A stretch of DNA of 20,879 bases from Opitutia bacterium (GTDB lineage: Bacteria; Verrucomicrobiota; Verrucomicrobiia; Opitutales; UBA953). Location: assembly GCA_947378905.1 (NCBI GenBank), contig CANCLV010000016.1, positions 1-20,879 on the forward strand, given 5' to 3'. Shown here one piece after another: positions 8,354 through 17,248 of the stretch. The stretch's first letter is position 1, and each line of letters opens with the position of its first letter. A program made the translations under genes and the position numbers. The notes under the pieces are model-generated. The model did no database searches and was not told the DNA's origin. It was given only the letters and a program-made list of their open reading frames with translations.

Positions 8354-8950
8354 GTGCACCGCTCATTTATAAACTCCCTTTTCTTGTTAATACTTTCTTC
8401 AGCTCTGATTGCAGAGACTCCTAAGACAAAATCTGATTTTGTTTTAAAGAGTTCGGTAATGACAGAGGGAGGAGCTATTCCGAAAGAGTTTACCGGAGAT
8501 GGCGCAGGAATTAGTCCGCCACTGGAGTGGAAGGGTGCACCCGCGGGTACGAAATCTTTTGTCGTAATCATGCATCACTTTCCGCATGAAGGCGACCCAG
8601 CCCGCTGGTATTGGATTTTATATAACATTCCAAACACAGTCACATCCCTCGCAAAGGCGACTAAGGGTGTAGGTGTGAATGGATCGAACTGCGTGGGACC
8701 TGATTTAGCTTACGCGCCGCCGCATTCTAAAGGTCCAGGCGTTAAAAAATATACGATCACCGTTTATGCTTTATCTGCTCAGCCCAAATTAACGGTAACC
8801 GGAAAGCAAATAAATCGAGACGCTATGCTAGCTGCCATCAAAGATATTACTTTGGGACAGGCGGAGCTTAATTTTACCTATGATCGGACTGATGTGGTCT
8901 CGGCCGAAAAGGGTGGCGATACGAGTTCAGCCAAAGGAAGTCGTCGTTAA
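8354..8950 (+). CDS. Exported YbhB/YbcL (PEBP, Raf-kinase-inhibitor-like) family protein
   Basis: A 198-residue protein that starts at GTG. GGGGG about ten bases upstream (8339-8343) supports this start, and the reading gives a good signal peptide: a short basic N-terminus, a hydrophobic core FLLILSSALIA, and cleavage near residue 20. The mature part has the PEBP outline: early GGAIPKEFTGDGAGISPPLEWKG, then WYWILYNIP, APPHSKGPG and KKYTITVYAL. The family's ligand-site DPDAP is not conserved; the corresponding stretch is MHHFPHEGDPARW, rich in His. Bacterial members are mostly of unknown function, so no substrate is proposed. A weak terminator follows. The tail after about residue 180 is Ser/Gly/Lys-rich and probably disordered. 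Confidence 0.85.
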   Translation: MHRSFINSLFLLILSSALIAETPKTKSDFVLKSSVMTEGGAIPKEFTGDGAGISPPLEWKGAPAGTKSFVVIMHHFPHEGDPARWYWILYNIPNTVTSLAKATKGVGVNGSNCVGPDLAYAPPHSKGPGVKKYTITVYALSAQPKLTVTGKQINRDAMLAAIKDITLGQAELNFTYDRTDVVSAEKGGDTSSAKGSRR

Positions 8951-8958
8951 ATGGGTAC

Positions 8959-8984
8959 TTAGCCCCCGTTGGGGTAACTTTTTT
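8959..8984 (+). terminator. Probable intrinsic terminator after the PEBP gene
   Basis: CCCC (8963-8966) pairs with GGGG (8971-8974), extended past a bulged G by TTA/TAA, and is followed by six T (8979-8984); a second seven-T run is at 8988-8994. The stem is short, so efficiency is uncertain. It would separate the PEBP gene from serS. Confidence 0.55.
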
Positions 8985-9042
8985 GAGTTTTTTTGTGACT
9001 TCCCCGTTGCCCTTGGGCGGGTAAATTAAACAAAGTCTAATC

Positions 9043-10311
9043 ATGTTAGACCCTAAGTTATTTCGTGAGCAAATCGACACTGTCCGTAAAGGCATTGCTC
9101 GTAAAAAATTTCAAGTGGATCTCGAGGCCGTCTTAGCAGCCGACGAAGTTCGCCGCCACGCCGTTGCCGAATTTGAAAACGCCCGCGCTTTACAAAACTC
9201 TGCAAATAAAGAGATGGCGACTATGCCCAAGGGTTCGCCTGAATTTCAAGCGAAGCTCGCTGAAATGAAAGCAGCTTCAGCTCGCGTTAAAGAATTAGAA
9301 AAGAAAGTCAGTGAAGCTGAAGAAGTTTGGAAACAGGTCAGTTTGACAGTCCCGAATATTCCTCATGACTCGGTGCCCGAGGGTCGCACTGAAAATGACA
9401 ATAAAGTTCACTCTACTTGGGGTGACGTAGATCAATTGATTTCTCCAGCAGCCAAGCCTCACTGGGATATCGCTTGGTTTTCTAAGGCGATTGATTTCGA
9501 ACGCGGCGTCAAAGTCACTGGCGCAGGTTTCCCTTTTTATGTGGGTGATATGGCCCGTTTGGTGCGCGCCTTAATTCAATTCTTTTTAGAAGAAGCCAAT
9601 TCTGCCGGATACACCGAAGTTCACGCTCCCTTATTGGTGAATGCTGCGAGTGCGACGGCGACTGGTCAGTTGCCTGATAAAGAAGGACAAATGTATCACG
9701 CGCAAACCGACGATTTTTATTTAATTCCCACCGCAGAAGTTCCCGTCACTAATTTTTTCCGTGACGAGATTTTAGACGAAGCCTCCCTGCCCGTAAAACG
9801 GGTAGGTTATACGCCCTGTTTCCGTCGTGAAGCGGGTAGTTGGGGTGCTCACGTACGTGGTCTGAATCGTCTGCATCAATTCGATAAAGTAGAATTGGTA
9901 AAATGGACTCACCCGAATGAATCTTTTAACGAGTTAGAAAAACTACGTGGTGATGCTGAGCGCATTTTGCAAAAATTAAACTTACCTTATCGCGTATTAC
10001 TGATTTGTGCAGGCGACATTGGTTTCTCGCATAGCAAGCAATACGATCTCGAAGTTTGGGCCGGCGGTCAGAAGCGCTGGTTAGAAGTTTCCAGCTGCTC
10101 TAACTTCACTGATTTCCAGGCCCGTCGTGCGGGTATTCGTTACCGTCCTAAGGATGGAAAAGTTGAATACGTTCACACTTTAAATGGTTCGGGTCTAGGT
10201 TTGCCTCGAGTGTTGGCTGCGATTCTCGAAAATAATTTACAGCCTGATGGTAGTGTCGTTGTTCCCGAAGCCCTGCGCAGATGGTATGGCAAGGACACTA
10301 TTAAATTCTAA
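9043..10311 (+). CDS. serS: Seryl-tRNA synthetase
   Basis: Charges tRNA-Ser (and tRNA-Sec where present) with serine. The protein has 422 residues. The N-terminal part up to about residue 100 is helical and charged, the tRNA-binding coiled-coil arm. Then come the class II catalytic motifs: PTAEVP (229-234, serine recognition), motif 2 FRREAGSWG...RLHQFDKVEL (260-285) and motif 3 NGSGLGLPRVLAAILENN (381-398). Motif 2 has SWG where many SerRS have SAG. The region before the ATG holds TTGCCC (9007-9012) and TAAATTAAAC (9022-9031) but no Shine-Dalgarno sequence. Arginine codons are the ordinary CGT/CGC set, with only 2 of 28 CGG or AGA. tilS begins two bases after its stop. Confidence 0.97.
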   Translation: MLDPKLFREQIDTVRKGIARKKFQVDLEAVLAADEVRRHAVAEFENARALQNSANKEMATMPKGSPEFQAKLAEMKAASARVKELEKKVSEAEEVWKQVSLTVPNIPHDSVPEGRTENDNKVHSTWGDVDQLISPAAKPHWDIAWFSKAIDFERGVKVTGAGFPFYVGDMARLVRALIQFFLEEANSAGYTEVHAPLLVNAASATATGQLPDKEGQMYHAQTDDFYLIPTAEVPVTNFFRDEILDEASLPVKRVGYTPCFRREAGSWGAHVRGLNRLHQFDKVELVKWTHPNESFNELEKLRGDAERILQKLNLPYRVLLICAGDIGFSHSKQYDLEVWAGGQKRWLEVSSCSNFTDFQARRAGIRYRPKDGKVEYVHTLNGSGLGLPRVLAAILENNLQPDGSVVVPEALRRWYGKDTIKF

Positions 10312-10313
10312 AA

Positions 10314-11717
10314 GTGTTTTTAGCTCCCGCCTCATTAGAAAAAATCAAAACTACGGCATCGCAGTTACCTGAATTGTCGCTGCCCAGTTCGCTATCAGGC
10401 AAGAAGGTTGCAGTCGCTGTTTCGGGTGGTGCTGATTCCATTTATTTACTCTGTGCACTTTGGGCCAACTCCGCGATTCGCCCGCATTTATTGGCCTTAC
10501 ACTTTGATCATGCGGCCCGCGGAATTGAATCCACGCATGATGCTTTATTTGTGAAGGAAGTTTGTCGGTCGCTAGGAGTTCCGTGCTATCTCGGTCGTCG
10601 AACGGAAGAAGGTCCAGCCTCTGAAGGCACACTACGTGAAGCACGAAATGCTTTTTTTTCCGAACAGAGAAAACTTCACGACTTTAATATTATTTGTACG
10701 GCGCATCACCTTGATGACGTAGCCGAAACTTTATTAATGAGACTGGCTCGCGGGGCTGGATTAACCGGTCTTTCGGCACCGCGCGTCTTACAGAATTTTC
10801 GCGATGGGCATTTACGCTACCGCCCTTTGATTGCCGCCCGCTTGGGTAAAAAAGATATTTTAGAGGCTCTGCAACGTGCGGATATCCCATGGCGTGAGGA
10901 TGCGACCAACCAACTTCCTATTGTTAAACGTAACCGGATTCGTCGCTGGCTAAATAAAAATGCCGAAGAAGCTTTAGGTCCTGATTACACCAAAGGCTTT
11001 GCCCAATCGGCAGACATTATTGAGCAAGCACGCACGGCCTTATTAATTTGGGCTAAGGATTTGGGATGCGTGAAAAACGCCGACGGAATTTTGGATGTTA
11101 GCGCGCTGAAAAATAGGCCCGTGGCACTAGCTTATGTAGTTATCCATGAATTTTTACAGGAGTGTGGATTGGGTGCCGTGCAAGGCGCCTCTTTGGAACT
11201 TTTAGTAAGACATTTATGTGCAGGTACGGATATTCAGGTCTCGGTACTTTCTAAATTAGTTAAAATTAAAAACGGAAAATGTTTTTTAACTCCCGAAGCC
11301 TTGGCTCCCTTAGGATCGCAAACTCGGCCTTTAGTCTTAGGCGTGCTTGATGGTGAAACTGGCTTATTGGCGGAAGTGGTGACGGTAGATGAAAACCTCT
11401 GGGCAAAATTGTCCCGCGGTGACATTCCGCCCACCAAAGAAGTCTATTTGTCACCTGCGGCGGTGGGAGCAATTTTCTGGAGGGGTAGGACGGAGGGGGA
11501 CCGCTATCAACCTCTTGGCTCGAGTGGCACTGCGAAAGTGTCTGATCTTTTAATTAACAGAAAAGTCCCGTCAGAGTTGCGCGAAAACCTTCCAGTGGTT
11601 CTGTTAAATCAAGAAATTATCTGGGTTCCTTCTAATCCGCCCGCGGAATTATACCGTTTAAATGGACCCGTTAAAGGGGCTCTCCGATTGACTTGGCTTA
11701 ACCCCTGCTTAATTTAA
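10314..11717 (+). CDS. tilS: tRNA(Ile)-lysidine synthase
   Basis: Converts C34 of tRNA-Ile(CAU) to lysidine so that it reads AUA. The protein has 467 residues. The PP-loop SGGADS is at 37-42, followed by the HFDHAARG segment (the family's HxxHxLRG) and CTAHHLDDVAETLLMRLARG. A C-terminal TilS domain is visible near GRTEGDRYQPLG and KVSDLLINRKVP. GTG start two bases after the serS stop, so the two are co-transcribed; no Shine-Dalgarno sequence is present, and translation probably depends on coupling. Arginine codons are mixed (10 of 33 CGG/AGA/AGG, 13 CGC), a useful low-expression baseline against the arg genes. The tilS-ftsH neighbourhood is common in bacteria. Confidence 0.96.
   Translation: MFLAPASLEKIKTTASQLPELSLPSSLSGKKVAVAVSGGADSIYLLCALWANSAIRPHLLALHFDHAARGIESTHDALFVKEVCRSLGVPCYLGRRTEEGPASEGTLREARNAFFSEQRKLHDFNIICTAHHLDDVAETLLMRLARGAGLTGLSAPRVLQNFRDGHLRYRPLIAARLGKKDILEALQRADIPWREDATNQLPIVKRNRIRRWLNKNAEEALGPDYTKGFAQSADIIEQARTALLIWAKDLGCVKNADGILDVSALKNRPVALAYVVIHEFLQECGLGAVQGASLELLVRHLCAGTDIQVSVLSKLVKIKNGKCFLTPEALAPLGSQTRPLVLGVLDGETGLLAEVVTVDENLWAKLSRGDIPPTKEVYLSPAAVGAIFWRGRTEGDRYQPLGSSGTAKVSDLLINRKVPSELRENLPVVLLNQEIIWVPSNPPAELYRLNGPVKGALRLTWLNPCLI
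11688..11715 (+). promoter_or_regulatory. Candidate sigma-70-type promoter for ftsH
   Basis: TTGACT (11688-11693), a 16-base spacer, then TAATTT (11710-11715), lying inside the end of tilS. The start would fall roughly at or just before the ftsH ATG, which would give a very short leader. The -35 is good and the -10 is weak; prediction by eye only. Confidence 0.35.
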
Positions 11718-11728
11718 ACCTTCCCCCG

Positions 11729-13699
11729 ATGAGCCAAGACAACAACGAGGATAACAACCGTGTTAAAGCTAAGCCTTTAATCGTATGGATCATTTTAATT
11801 GGTCTAGTCGCACTGCTGGTTAACTACAGTGCGCCACCCGCCAATAGCGTTCAGAAATTAAGCGTGACCCAAGTTCTGTCTCTCGCCCAAGAGAAGAAAG
11901 TAAAAAACATTTCGATTAAATCGGATTCCGCTGCTGGTTCAACAAGTTGGTATGAAGTTTCTGGTGAATTGGATGTCAAAGGCGCTCCGGCTGACGACAA
12001 AACAAGATTTCAGGCCAAGGGCCGTTTAACAGAAAAAGAATTCGAAGGTCTGCGTAATTCAGTGGCTGTTGATGCCTTTAAAGAAGTTCCCGAGCAAACG
12101 GGCTTCACGATGTTCCTTTATAATGTTCTGCCAACATTGCTGATTTCGGGATTGGTCCTGTATATGATGTATCGCTTTTTACGCAGCGCTAACAAGGGTG
12201 CGATGCAGTTTGCGAAATCACGTGCTCGTTTAAATGCGAATGAAAATGAAGGTACGACTTTTAAAGACGTTGCCGGATGTGATGAAGCGAAGGAAGAAGT
12301 GAAAGAGATTGTAGATTTTCTCCGCGATCCAAAGCGCTTCACTAAAATGGGTGCGTCTATTCCGAAAGGTATTTTAATGGTCGGTCCTCCTGGAACTGGT
12401 AAGACCCTGCTTGCCCGTGCGGTAGCAGGAGAAGCTAAGGTTCCTTTCTTAAGCATCAGCGGTTCAGACTTTGTTGAAATGTTTGTCGGCGTAGGTGCAG
12501 CCCGCGTTCGCGACACTTTTGAACAAGCCCGTAAGCTCGCTCCTTGCATTGTATTTATTGATGAAATTGATGCGGTTGGACGTCAACGTGGTGCCGGTGT
12601 TGGCGGTGGAAATGACGAGCGCGAACAAACGCTCAACTCGTTACTCGTTGAAATGGATGGTTTTGATGGCCAGTCCGGAGTCATCGTTATCGGTGCGACC
12701 AATCGTGCTGATGTACTCGACCAAGCTCTCTTACGTCCAGGTCGCTTCGACCGCCAAGTCTTCGTTGATTTACCTGACTTGAAAGGACGCGAAGCAGTTC
12801 TCGCTGTTCACGCTAAACGTTTTCAATTAGCTCCCTCAGTGGATTTAAATCGTATCGCTCGCATCACCACCGGAATGTCGGGCGCAGATTTAGCTAACTT
12901 ACTCAATGAAGGCGCGTTGCATGCCGGTCGTCGTAATCGCGATAAAGTTGAGATGTCGGACATTGAAGAAGCTCGCGATAAAATTGCGTATGGTCGTGAA
13001 CGACGTCGTGCGATGGATGAAGAAGATCGTCGCAGTACCGCGTATCACGAAGCGGGTCACGCGATCGTTCAAGCGGTCGTCGATGATGGTGTGATGCCGC
13101 TCCATAAAGTTACAATTCTTCCGCGAGGTCGTGCCTTAGGGATGGCAATGTTCCTTCCCAAGAAAGATATTCTCGGATATTCCAAGGCTCGTTTACTCTC
13201 TTACATTTGCACCGCTATGGCTGGTCGCGTGGGTGAGAAAGTTATCACTGGTGATGTGTCCAACGGTGCCTCCTCCGACATCAAGCAAGCCACTCGTATG
13301 GCCCGTCAAATGGTCTGCGAATGGGGTATGAGTGATTTGGGGCCTATCTCTTATAGTGAAAATTCAGACACAGTTTTTCTGGGTCGTGAAATTTCACGCA
13401 CGCAATCACATAGTGACGATACCGCTCATCGTATCGACGATGCGGTCGCTAAAATTGTGAGTGAACAATATGCCCGCGCTGAAAAAATCATTTCGGAGCA
13501 TGCTGAAGCTCACCGCAAAATTGCCGAAGCTTTGCTCGAGCATGAGACTTTAGATGGCGTGCATGTTATGGAAATTCTTAAGACTGGTTCCATGCAGACC
13601 CCGATTGTGGGATCGCCTGTACCCAACTTAGTTCGTGAGCCTAGCCCTGATGGTCCACCACCAGAGCCTGGCACACAAGCCACGCCGACCCCTGCTTGA
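11729..13699 (+). CDS. ftsH: ATP-dependent zinc metalloprotease FtsH
   Basis: Membrane-anchored AAA+ protease that degrades misfolded membrane proteins and short-lived regulators. The protein has 656 residues. There are two transmembrane segments (about 17-33 and 127-149) around a periplasmic domain. The AAA domain shows Walker A GPPGTGKT (219-226), Walker B IVFIDEID (274-281), the pore-loop residues MFVG (251-254) and the second region of homology ending in RPGRFDR (336-342). The protease domain shows the zinc site HEAGH (440-444) with the third ligand likely the Asp in SSDIKQAT. The tail after about 625 is rich in Pro and probably disordered. It begins 11 bases after tilS, and TAATTTAAAC overlaps the tilS stop just ahead of the ATG. 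Confidence 0.98.
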   Translation: MSQDNNEDNNRVKAKPLIVWIILIGLVALLVNYSAPPANSVQKLSVTQVLSLAQEKKVKNISIKSDSAAGSTSWYEVSGELDVKGAPADDKTRFQAKGRLTEKEFEGLRNSVAVDAFKEVPEQTGFTMFLYNVLPTLLISGLVLYMMYRFLRSANKGAMQFAKSRARLNANENEGTTFKDVAGCDEAKEEVKEIVDFLRDPKRFTKMGASIPKGILMVGPPGTGKTLLARAVAGEAKVPFLSISGSDFVEMFVGVGAARVRDTFEQARKLAPCIVFIDEIDAVGRQRGAGVGGGNDEREQTLNSLLVEMDGFDGQSGVIVIGATNRADVLDQALLRPGRFDRQVFVDLPDLKGREAVLAVHAKRFQLAPSVDLNRIARITTGMSGADLANLLNEGALHAGRRNRDKVEMSDIEEARDKIAYGRERRRAMDEEDRRSTAYHEAGHAIVQAVVDDGVMPLHKVTILPRGRALGMAMFLPKKDILGYSKARLLSYICTAMAGRVGEKVITGDVSNGASSDIKQATRMARQMVCEWGMSDLGPISYSENSDTVFLGREISRTQSHSDDTAHRIDDAVAKIVSEQYARAEKIISEHAEAHRKIAEALLEHETLDGVHVMEILKTGSMQTPIVGSPVPNLVREPSPDGPPPEPGTQATPTPA

Positions 13700-13702
13700 G
13701 GT

Positions 13703-13731
13703 TTGCCCTCGCCGGTTTTAAGGTCTAGAAC
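13703..13731 (+). promoter_or_regulatory. Candidate promoter for coaE with near-zero leader
   Basis: TTGCCC (13703-13708), a 17-base spacer, then TAGAAC (13726-13731). The coaE ATG begins six bases after the -10-like hexamer, so a transcript from here would start at or beside the ATG. Hexamer matches are partial; prediction by eye. Confidence 0.3.
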
Positions 13732-13737
13732 TCAACT

Positions 13738-14310
13738 ATGGTCATCGGACTCACTGGCGGTATCGGTTGTGGTAAATCCACGGTCGCTGGCTTTTTTAAA
13801 TCTCACGGCTTTGTCGTGATTGATTCTGACATCTTAGCTCATCAGGCACTCAACGAATCCCAAACTCTCGCCCAATTAAAGTCGCGTTGGGGTTCGGCAT
13901 GTATTCAGAATGATGGTACAGCCGATCGAGATTGGATTGGAAAAAAAGTATTCTCCGACCTGGCTGAGAAAAACTTTTTGGAATCAGTTATCCATCCTCG
14001 CATTGCTGCCTTGCGCCTGGAGGCAATGGCCGATTCGTCCAAGTCGTACATCCTCGAAATCCCTCTTTTATTCGAGTTGGGCTTAACTCAGGGATTAACG
14101 GCCATCGTGTGTGTCGCATCTTCGGATGAAGTCAGACTGCAACGTTTGGAATCTCGGGGACTGAGTCGAATTGAGGCCCAGAAGCGGATAAATTCGCAAA
14201 TGCCTATCCATGAGAAGGTTAAGAAATCAAATCACGTGATTTGGAATGATGGGAGCTTGGATTTTTTGAAAGCCGAAGTGGATAAATGTGTGCAAACGAT
14301 TAAGGGCTAA
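13738..14310 (+). CDS. coaE: Dephospho-CoA kinase
   Basis: Last step of coenzyme A synthesis: ATP-dependent 3'-phosphorylation of dephospho-CoA. The 190-residue length is normal. The P-loop GGIGCGKST (7-15) follows the start directly, with the family's VIDSDILAHQAL, HPRIAALR and LEIPLLFELGL segments after it; RLESRGLS with the following arginines forms the lid region. The ATG is fixed by the P-loop position, since the family begins four to six residues before it. It lies 38 bases after ftsH. Arginine codons are mixed (3 of 9 CGG or AGA). Confidence 0.95.
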   Translation: MVIGLTGGIGCGKSTVAGFFKSHGFVVIDSDILAHQALNESQTLAQLKSRWGSACIQNDGTADRDWIGKKVFSDLAEKNFLESVIHPRIAALRLEAMADSSKSYILEIPLLFELGLTQGLTAIVCVASSDEVRLQRLESRGLSRIEAQKRINSQMPIHEKVKKSNHVIWNDGSLDFLKAEVDKCVQTIKG

Positions 14311-14333
14311 GAATTGGCCGTTTTCTGGATAGT

Positions 14334-14361
14334 TTGCGATTGCCGAGAGGGTGGGTAGATT
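14334..14361 (+). promoter_or_regulatory. Candidate promoter for the pilus ATPase block
   Basis: TTGCGA (14334-14339), a 16-base spacer, then TAGATT (14356-14361), within the 129-base gap between coaE and the first pilus gene. It would leave a leader of about 70 bases with an AGGA (14425-14428) before the GTG. By eye only. Confidence 0.35.
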
Positions 14362-14439
14362 TACTTTTCGATTTCCCCTATTTCTTCTTACTGAGAACTA
14401 GGTTCAACACCCCCAACTCCATTTAGGAACCCATACCCT

Positions 14440-16155
14440 GTGACGACCGCCGACGATTTCGTCATCCAATTTATACAAGACAAGGGACTGGTGTCCACTG
14501 CTCAAGTATCCGAGGCCCGCGAGGCGCTGGGCGCTATCCCCGATGGACAGAATCCTGATACTCTGGCTATCGCGAAATTGGTAGAGACCGGCAAGGTCAC
14601 CTGGGCTGTGATTACCAAGGCCCTAGGCAAGGAGTTCGACATGGAAGTTGTCGACGTCGCTCAAGTTTCTCCAGCCGAAGAATTACTCAAACTGATCAGT
14701 CGCGAGCAAGCTGAACGTCACAATATTTTGCCGCTCCAGATGGACGGAGTTGAGTTGCTCGTCGCGATTTCTGACCCACTAGACACGGAAACGCTCGACT
14801 CAATTTCGCGTGTTTTAAAACTTACTTTAAATCCTAAACTCGCACCGCCCGACGAACTTAAGACCGCGATTAATCGCTGTTACGGTGGTGGCGCGGTGAA
14901 TGTATCTTACGAGGATGTTTTTGGTAAGAGTGAGGACGGAGTTTCAGTCGATCTCCCACAAGGTGGCGAAATCAAAGAAGACGACGCCCCGATTATTCGT
15001 TACGTTAATTCTCTGATTGTAGATGCGATTCGTCGCAAAGCTTCGGATATTCACTTGGAGCCTTTAGAAAAAAGATTCCGCGTTCGTTTCCGTATCGACG
15101 GTGTGCTGCAAGAGATGAAAGGCCCCCCGAAGCGCTTACAAGCTTCAGTCATTTCGCGCCTTAAATTAATGGCCGAAGTATCACTCGCGGAAAAACGTAT
15201 TCCGCAAGACGGACGTATTCAGGCCCGTACGGGTGGACGTGATATCGACTTACGTGTATCCGTTTTACCGACCGTTTATGGCGAATCAATCGTCATGCGT
15301 ATTCTTGATAAGGAAGGACTTAAATTAGGTCTTCCTGAATTAGGATTCTTCGCTGATGACCAGGCAAAATTCCAAGGCCTCATCTCAGGTTCCGATGGCG
15401 TGTTCCTCGTTACTGGTCCAACTGGTTCAGGTAAATCGACCACTTTATATTCAGCTCTGAATTATATTAATAAACCCGACCGTAAGATTATCACGGTTGA
15501 AGATCCTGTTGAGTATCAGATGGCTGGTATCAATCAGGTGCAGGTGAAGCGTGATGTTGGAATGACTTTCGCAGCTGCGCTTCGTGCGATGTTACGTCAG
15601 GCGCCAAACATCGTGATGATCGGTGAAATTCGAGATTTAGAAACAGCTGAAATTGCAATTAACGCCGCGCTTACTGGTCACATGGTGTTCTCCACGCTCC
15701 ACACTAATGACTCCGTCAGCGCAGTGACTCGTCTCGTCGATATCGGTGTGAAACCTTTCTTAGTTTCCGCCGCCCTTCGTGGAGCGCTCGCCCAACGTCT
15801 CGTTCGTCGCGTCTGTCAGTCCTGTGCTCAACCTTATAAGCCTACCGCTAAAGAACTTTATACGATTGGTATGTCCGAACAGGATATCGCAGGTGCAACC
15901 CCGATGAAGGGTGCTGGATGTCCAAAATGTAATGAACGTGGATACAAAGGCCGTCGTGGTGTATTCGAACTTTTCGTCATTACAGAAGAAGTTCAGGAAA
16001 TGATTTACGGAGGTGCGACGCTCGTCTCACTTCGTCGCAAAGCACGTGAAGCAGGTATGCGCACAATGCGTGAAGACGGCCAACGTAAGGTTGCTTCTGG
16101 TATGACCACTATCGAAGAGGTCATGGGTGCCACCGTCGCTGACGACGTCCTATAA
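14440..16155 (+). CDS. pilB: PilB/GspE-type secretion or pilus extension ATPase (copy 1)
   Basis: Hexameric cytoplasmic motor that powers type IV pilus assembly or type II secretion. The protein has 571 residues. An N-terminal MshEN/T2SSE_N-like domain covers about 1-150. The ATPase core has ASDIHLEP (201-208), Walker A GPTGSGKS (326-333), Asp-box ITVEDPVEY (351-359), Walker B with GEIRD (395-399) and His-box TLHTND (419-424). A zinc finger has CxxC pairs C459/C462 and C494/C497. The segment before Walker B reads LRQAPN rather than the usual LRQDPD. GTG start, supported by AGGA 11 bases upstream. First gene of a block with pilT, a second PilB and pilC. PilB is preferred over GspE because of pilT next door. 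Confidence 0.93.
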   Translation: MTTADDFVIQFIQDKGLVSTAQVSEAREALGAIPDGQNPDTLAIAKLVETGKVTWAVITKALGKEFDMEVVDVAQVSPAEELLKLISREQAERHNILPLQMDGVELLVAISDPLDTETLDSISRVLKLTLNPKLAPPDELKTAINRCYGGGAVNVSYEDVFGKSEDGVSVDLPQGGEIKEDDAPIIRYVNSLIVDAIRRKASDIHLEPLEKRFRVRFRIDGVLQEMKGPPKRLQASVISRLKLMAEVSLAEKRIPQDGRIQARTGGRDIDLRVSVLPTVYGESIVMRILDKEGLKLGLPELGFFADDQAKFQGLISGSDGVFLVTGPTGSGKSTTLYSALNYINKPDRKIITVEDPVEYQMAGINQVQVKRDVGMTFAAALRAMLRQAPNIVMIGEIRDLETAEIAINAALTGHMVFSTLHTNDSVSAVTRLVDIGVKPFLVSAALRGALAQRLVRRVCQSCAQPYKPTAKELYTIGMSEQDIAGATPMKGAGCPKCNERGYKGRRGVFELFVITEEVQEMIYGGATLVSLRRKAREAGMRTMREDGQRKVASGMTTIEEVMGATVADDVL

Positions 16156-16163
16156 ATAATAAA

Positions 16164-17234
16164 ATGGCCTACGACCTTAACCAACTCCTTGAAGCCATGA
16201 TTGAAAATGGAGCGTCCGATCTCCATTTGCATGTGGGTCGTGCGCCTTGTTTACGCGTGAGCGGAAGTGTGATTTCCGTAGAAGGTCCGGCATTAACTGC
16301 TGAAGATACGAAAAATATTGTTAACTCCATTATCCCTGCGGTGCATGTCGAGCGACTAAAACAAGAAGGTGGCTGTGACTTTGGTATGTCTTTTCGAAAT
16401 AAGGCCCGCTTGCGCGTCAATGTACACCGCGCAAAGGGAGAGCTGGGAATCGTTTTACGTTTAATCCCCGCAGATATTTATACGCTCGAGGACTTACGTC
16501 TTCCACCTATTATTAAAGACTTACTGCGCCGTCCGCGTGGTTTGATTTTAGTAACTGGTCCAACGGGTTCAGGTAAGTCCACGACACTCGCATCGATGGT
16601 GAATTGGATTAACGACAATACTGATGGTCATATTGTAACCATCGAAGACCCTATAGAATATTTCCACACGCATAAAGGTTGTGTGATTACACAGCGCGAA
16701 GTGCATAGCGATGTCCCTTCCTTTGCGGAAGGCGTACGTGCTTCTCTGCGTCAGGATCCTGATGTTATTTTAATCGGTGAGATGCGTGACTTAGAAACCA
16801 TCGAAGCCGCTATCACCGCCGCTGAAACGGGTCACTTAGTTTTTGCGACATTACACACCACGGGTGCCGCACGCACCGTAGACCGTATTTTAGATGCGTT
16901 TCCTGCGGGAGCACGGGATCAGATTCGCGTTCAACTTTCTTCTTCGATTATCGCAATCATTTCGCAGTGCTTGCCGCGTACCGTTGATGAGAAACGCGTA
17001 GCCGCTTACGAAATCATGGTTCGCACGGATGGTATCGCCGCGAAGATTCGCGAGAATAAAACTTTCCAAATCACCTCCGACATCGAAACCGGCGGCGGTC
17101 GCGGAATGCGCACGCTCGATGCTGATTTATTAGCTCTGTTTAATCAGGGCAAAATCAGTGAAGACGAAGTGATGACTTACTGCCAAGACAGCGAAATGGT
17201 ACGTTCGCGTCTTAATCCTAAAACCAAAATTTAA
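16164..17234 (+). CDS. pilT: Type IV pilus retraction ATPase PilT-like
   Basis: Motor that depolymerises type IV pili and so drives twitching, DNA uptake and surface sensing. The protein has 356 residues. The PilT hallmarks are present: a short N-terminal PAS-like part with GASDLHLHVG (16-25), Walker A GPTGSGKS (132-139), IEDPIEY (160-166), LRQDPDVILIGEMRDLET with GEMRD (GEIRD in assembly ATPases), FATLHTTGAARTVDRI, and no zinc finger. The retraction motif AIRNLIREK of model PilTs appears as IAAKIRENK. It starts eight bases after the first PilB-like gene, in the same operon, without a Shine-Dalgarno sequence. Confidence 0.94.
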   Translation: MAYDLNQLLEAMIENGASDLHLHVGRAPCLRVSGSVISVEGPALTAEDTKNIVNSIIPAVHVERLKQEGGCDFGMSFRNKARLRVNVHRAKGELGIVLRLIPADIYTLEDLRLPPIIKDLLRRPRGLILVTGPTGSGKSTTLASMVNWINDNTDGHIVTIEDPIEYFHTHKGCVITQREVHSDVPSFAEGVRASLRQDPDVILIGEMRDLETIEAAITAAETGHLVFATLHTTGAARTVDRILDAFPAGARDQIRVQLSSSIIAIISQCLPRTVDEKRVAAYEIMVRTDGIAAKIRENKTFQITSDIETGGGRGMRTLDADLLALFNQGKISEDEVMTYCQDSEMVRSRLNPKTKI

Positions 17235-17248
17235 ACCCACTATTTACC

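Noticed and set aside
12118..12549. 143-codon - strand frame inside ftsH
   Set aside because: Shadow of the AAA+ domain of ftsH; every position is explained by the highly conserved + strand protein.
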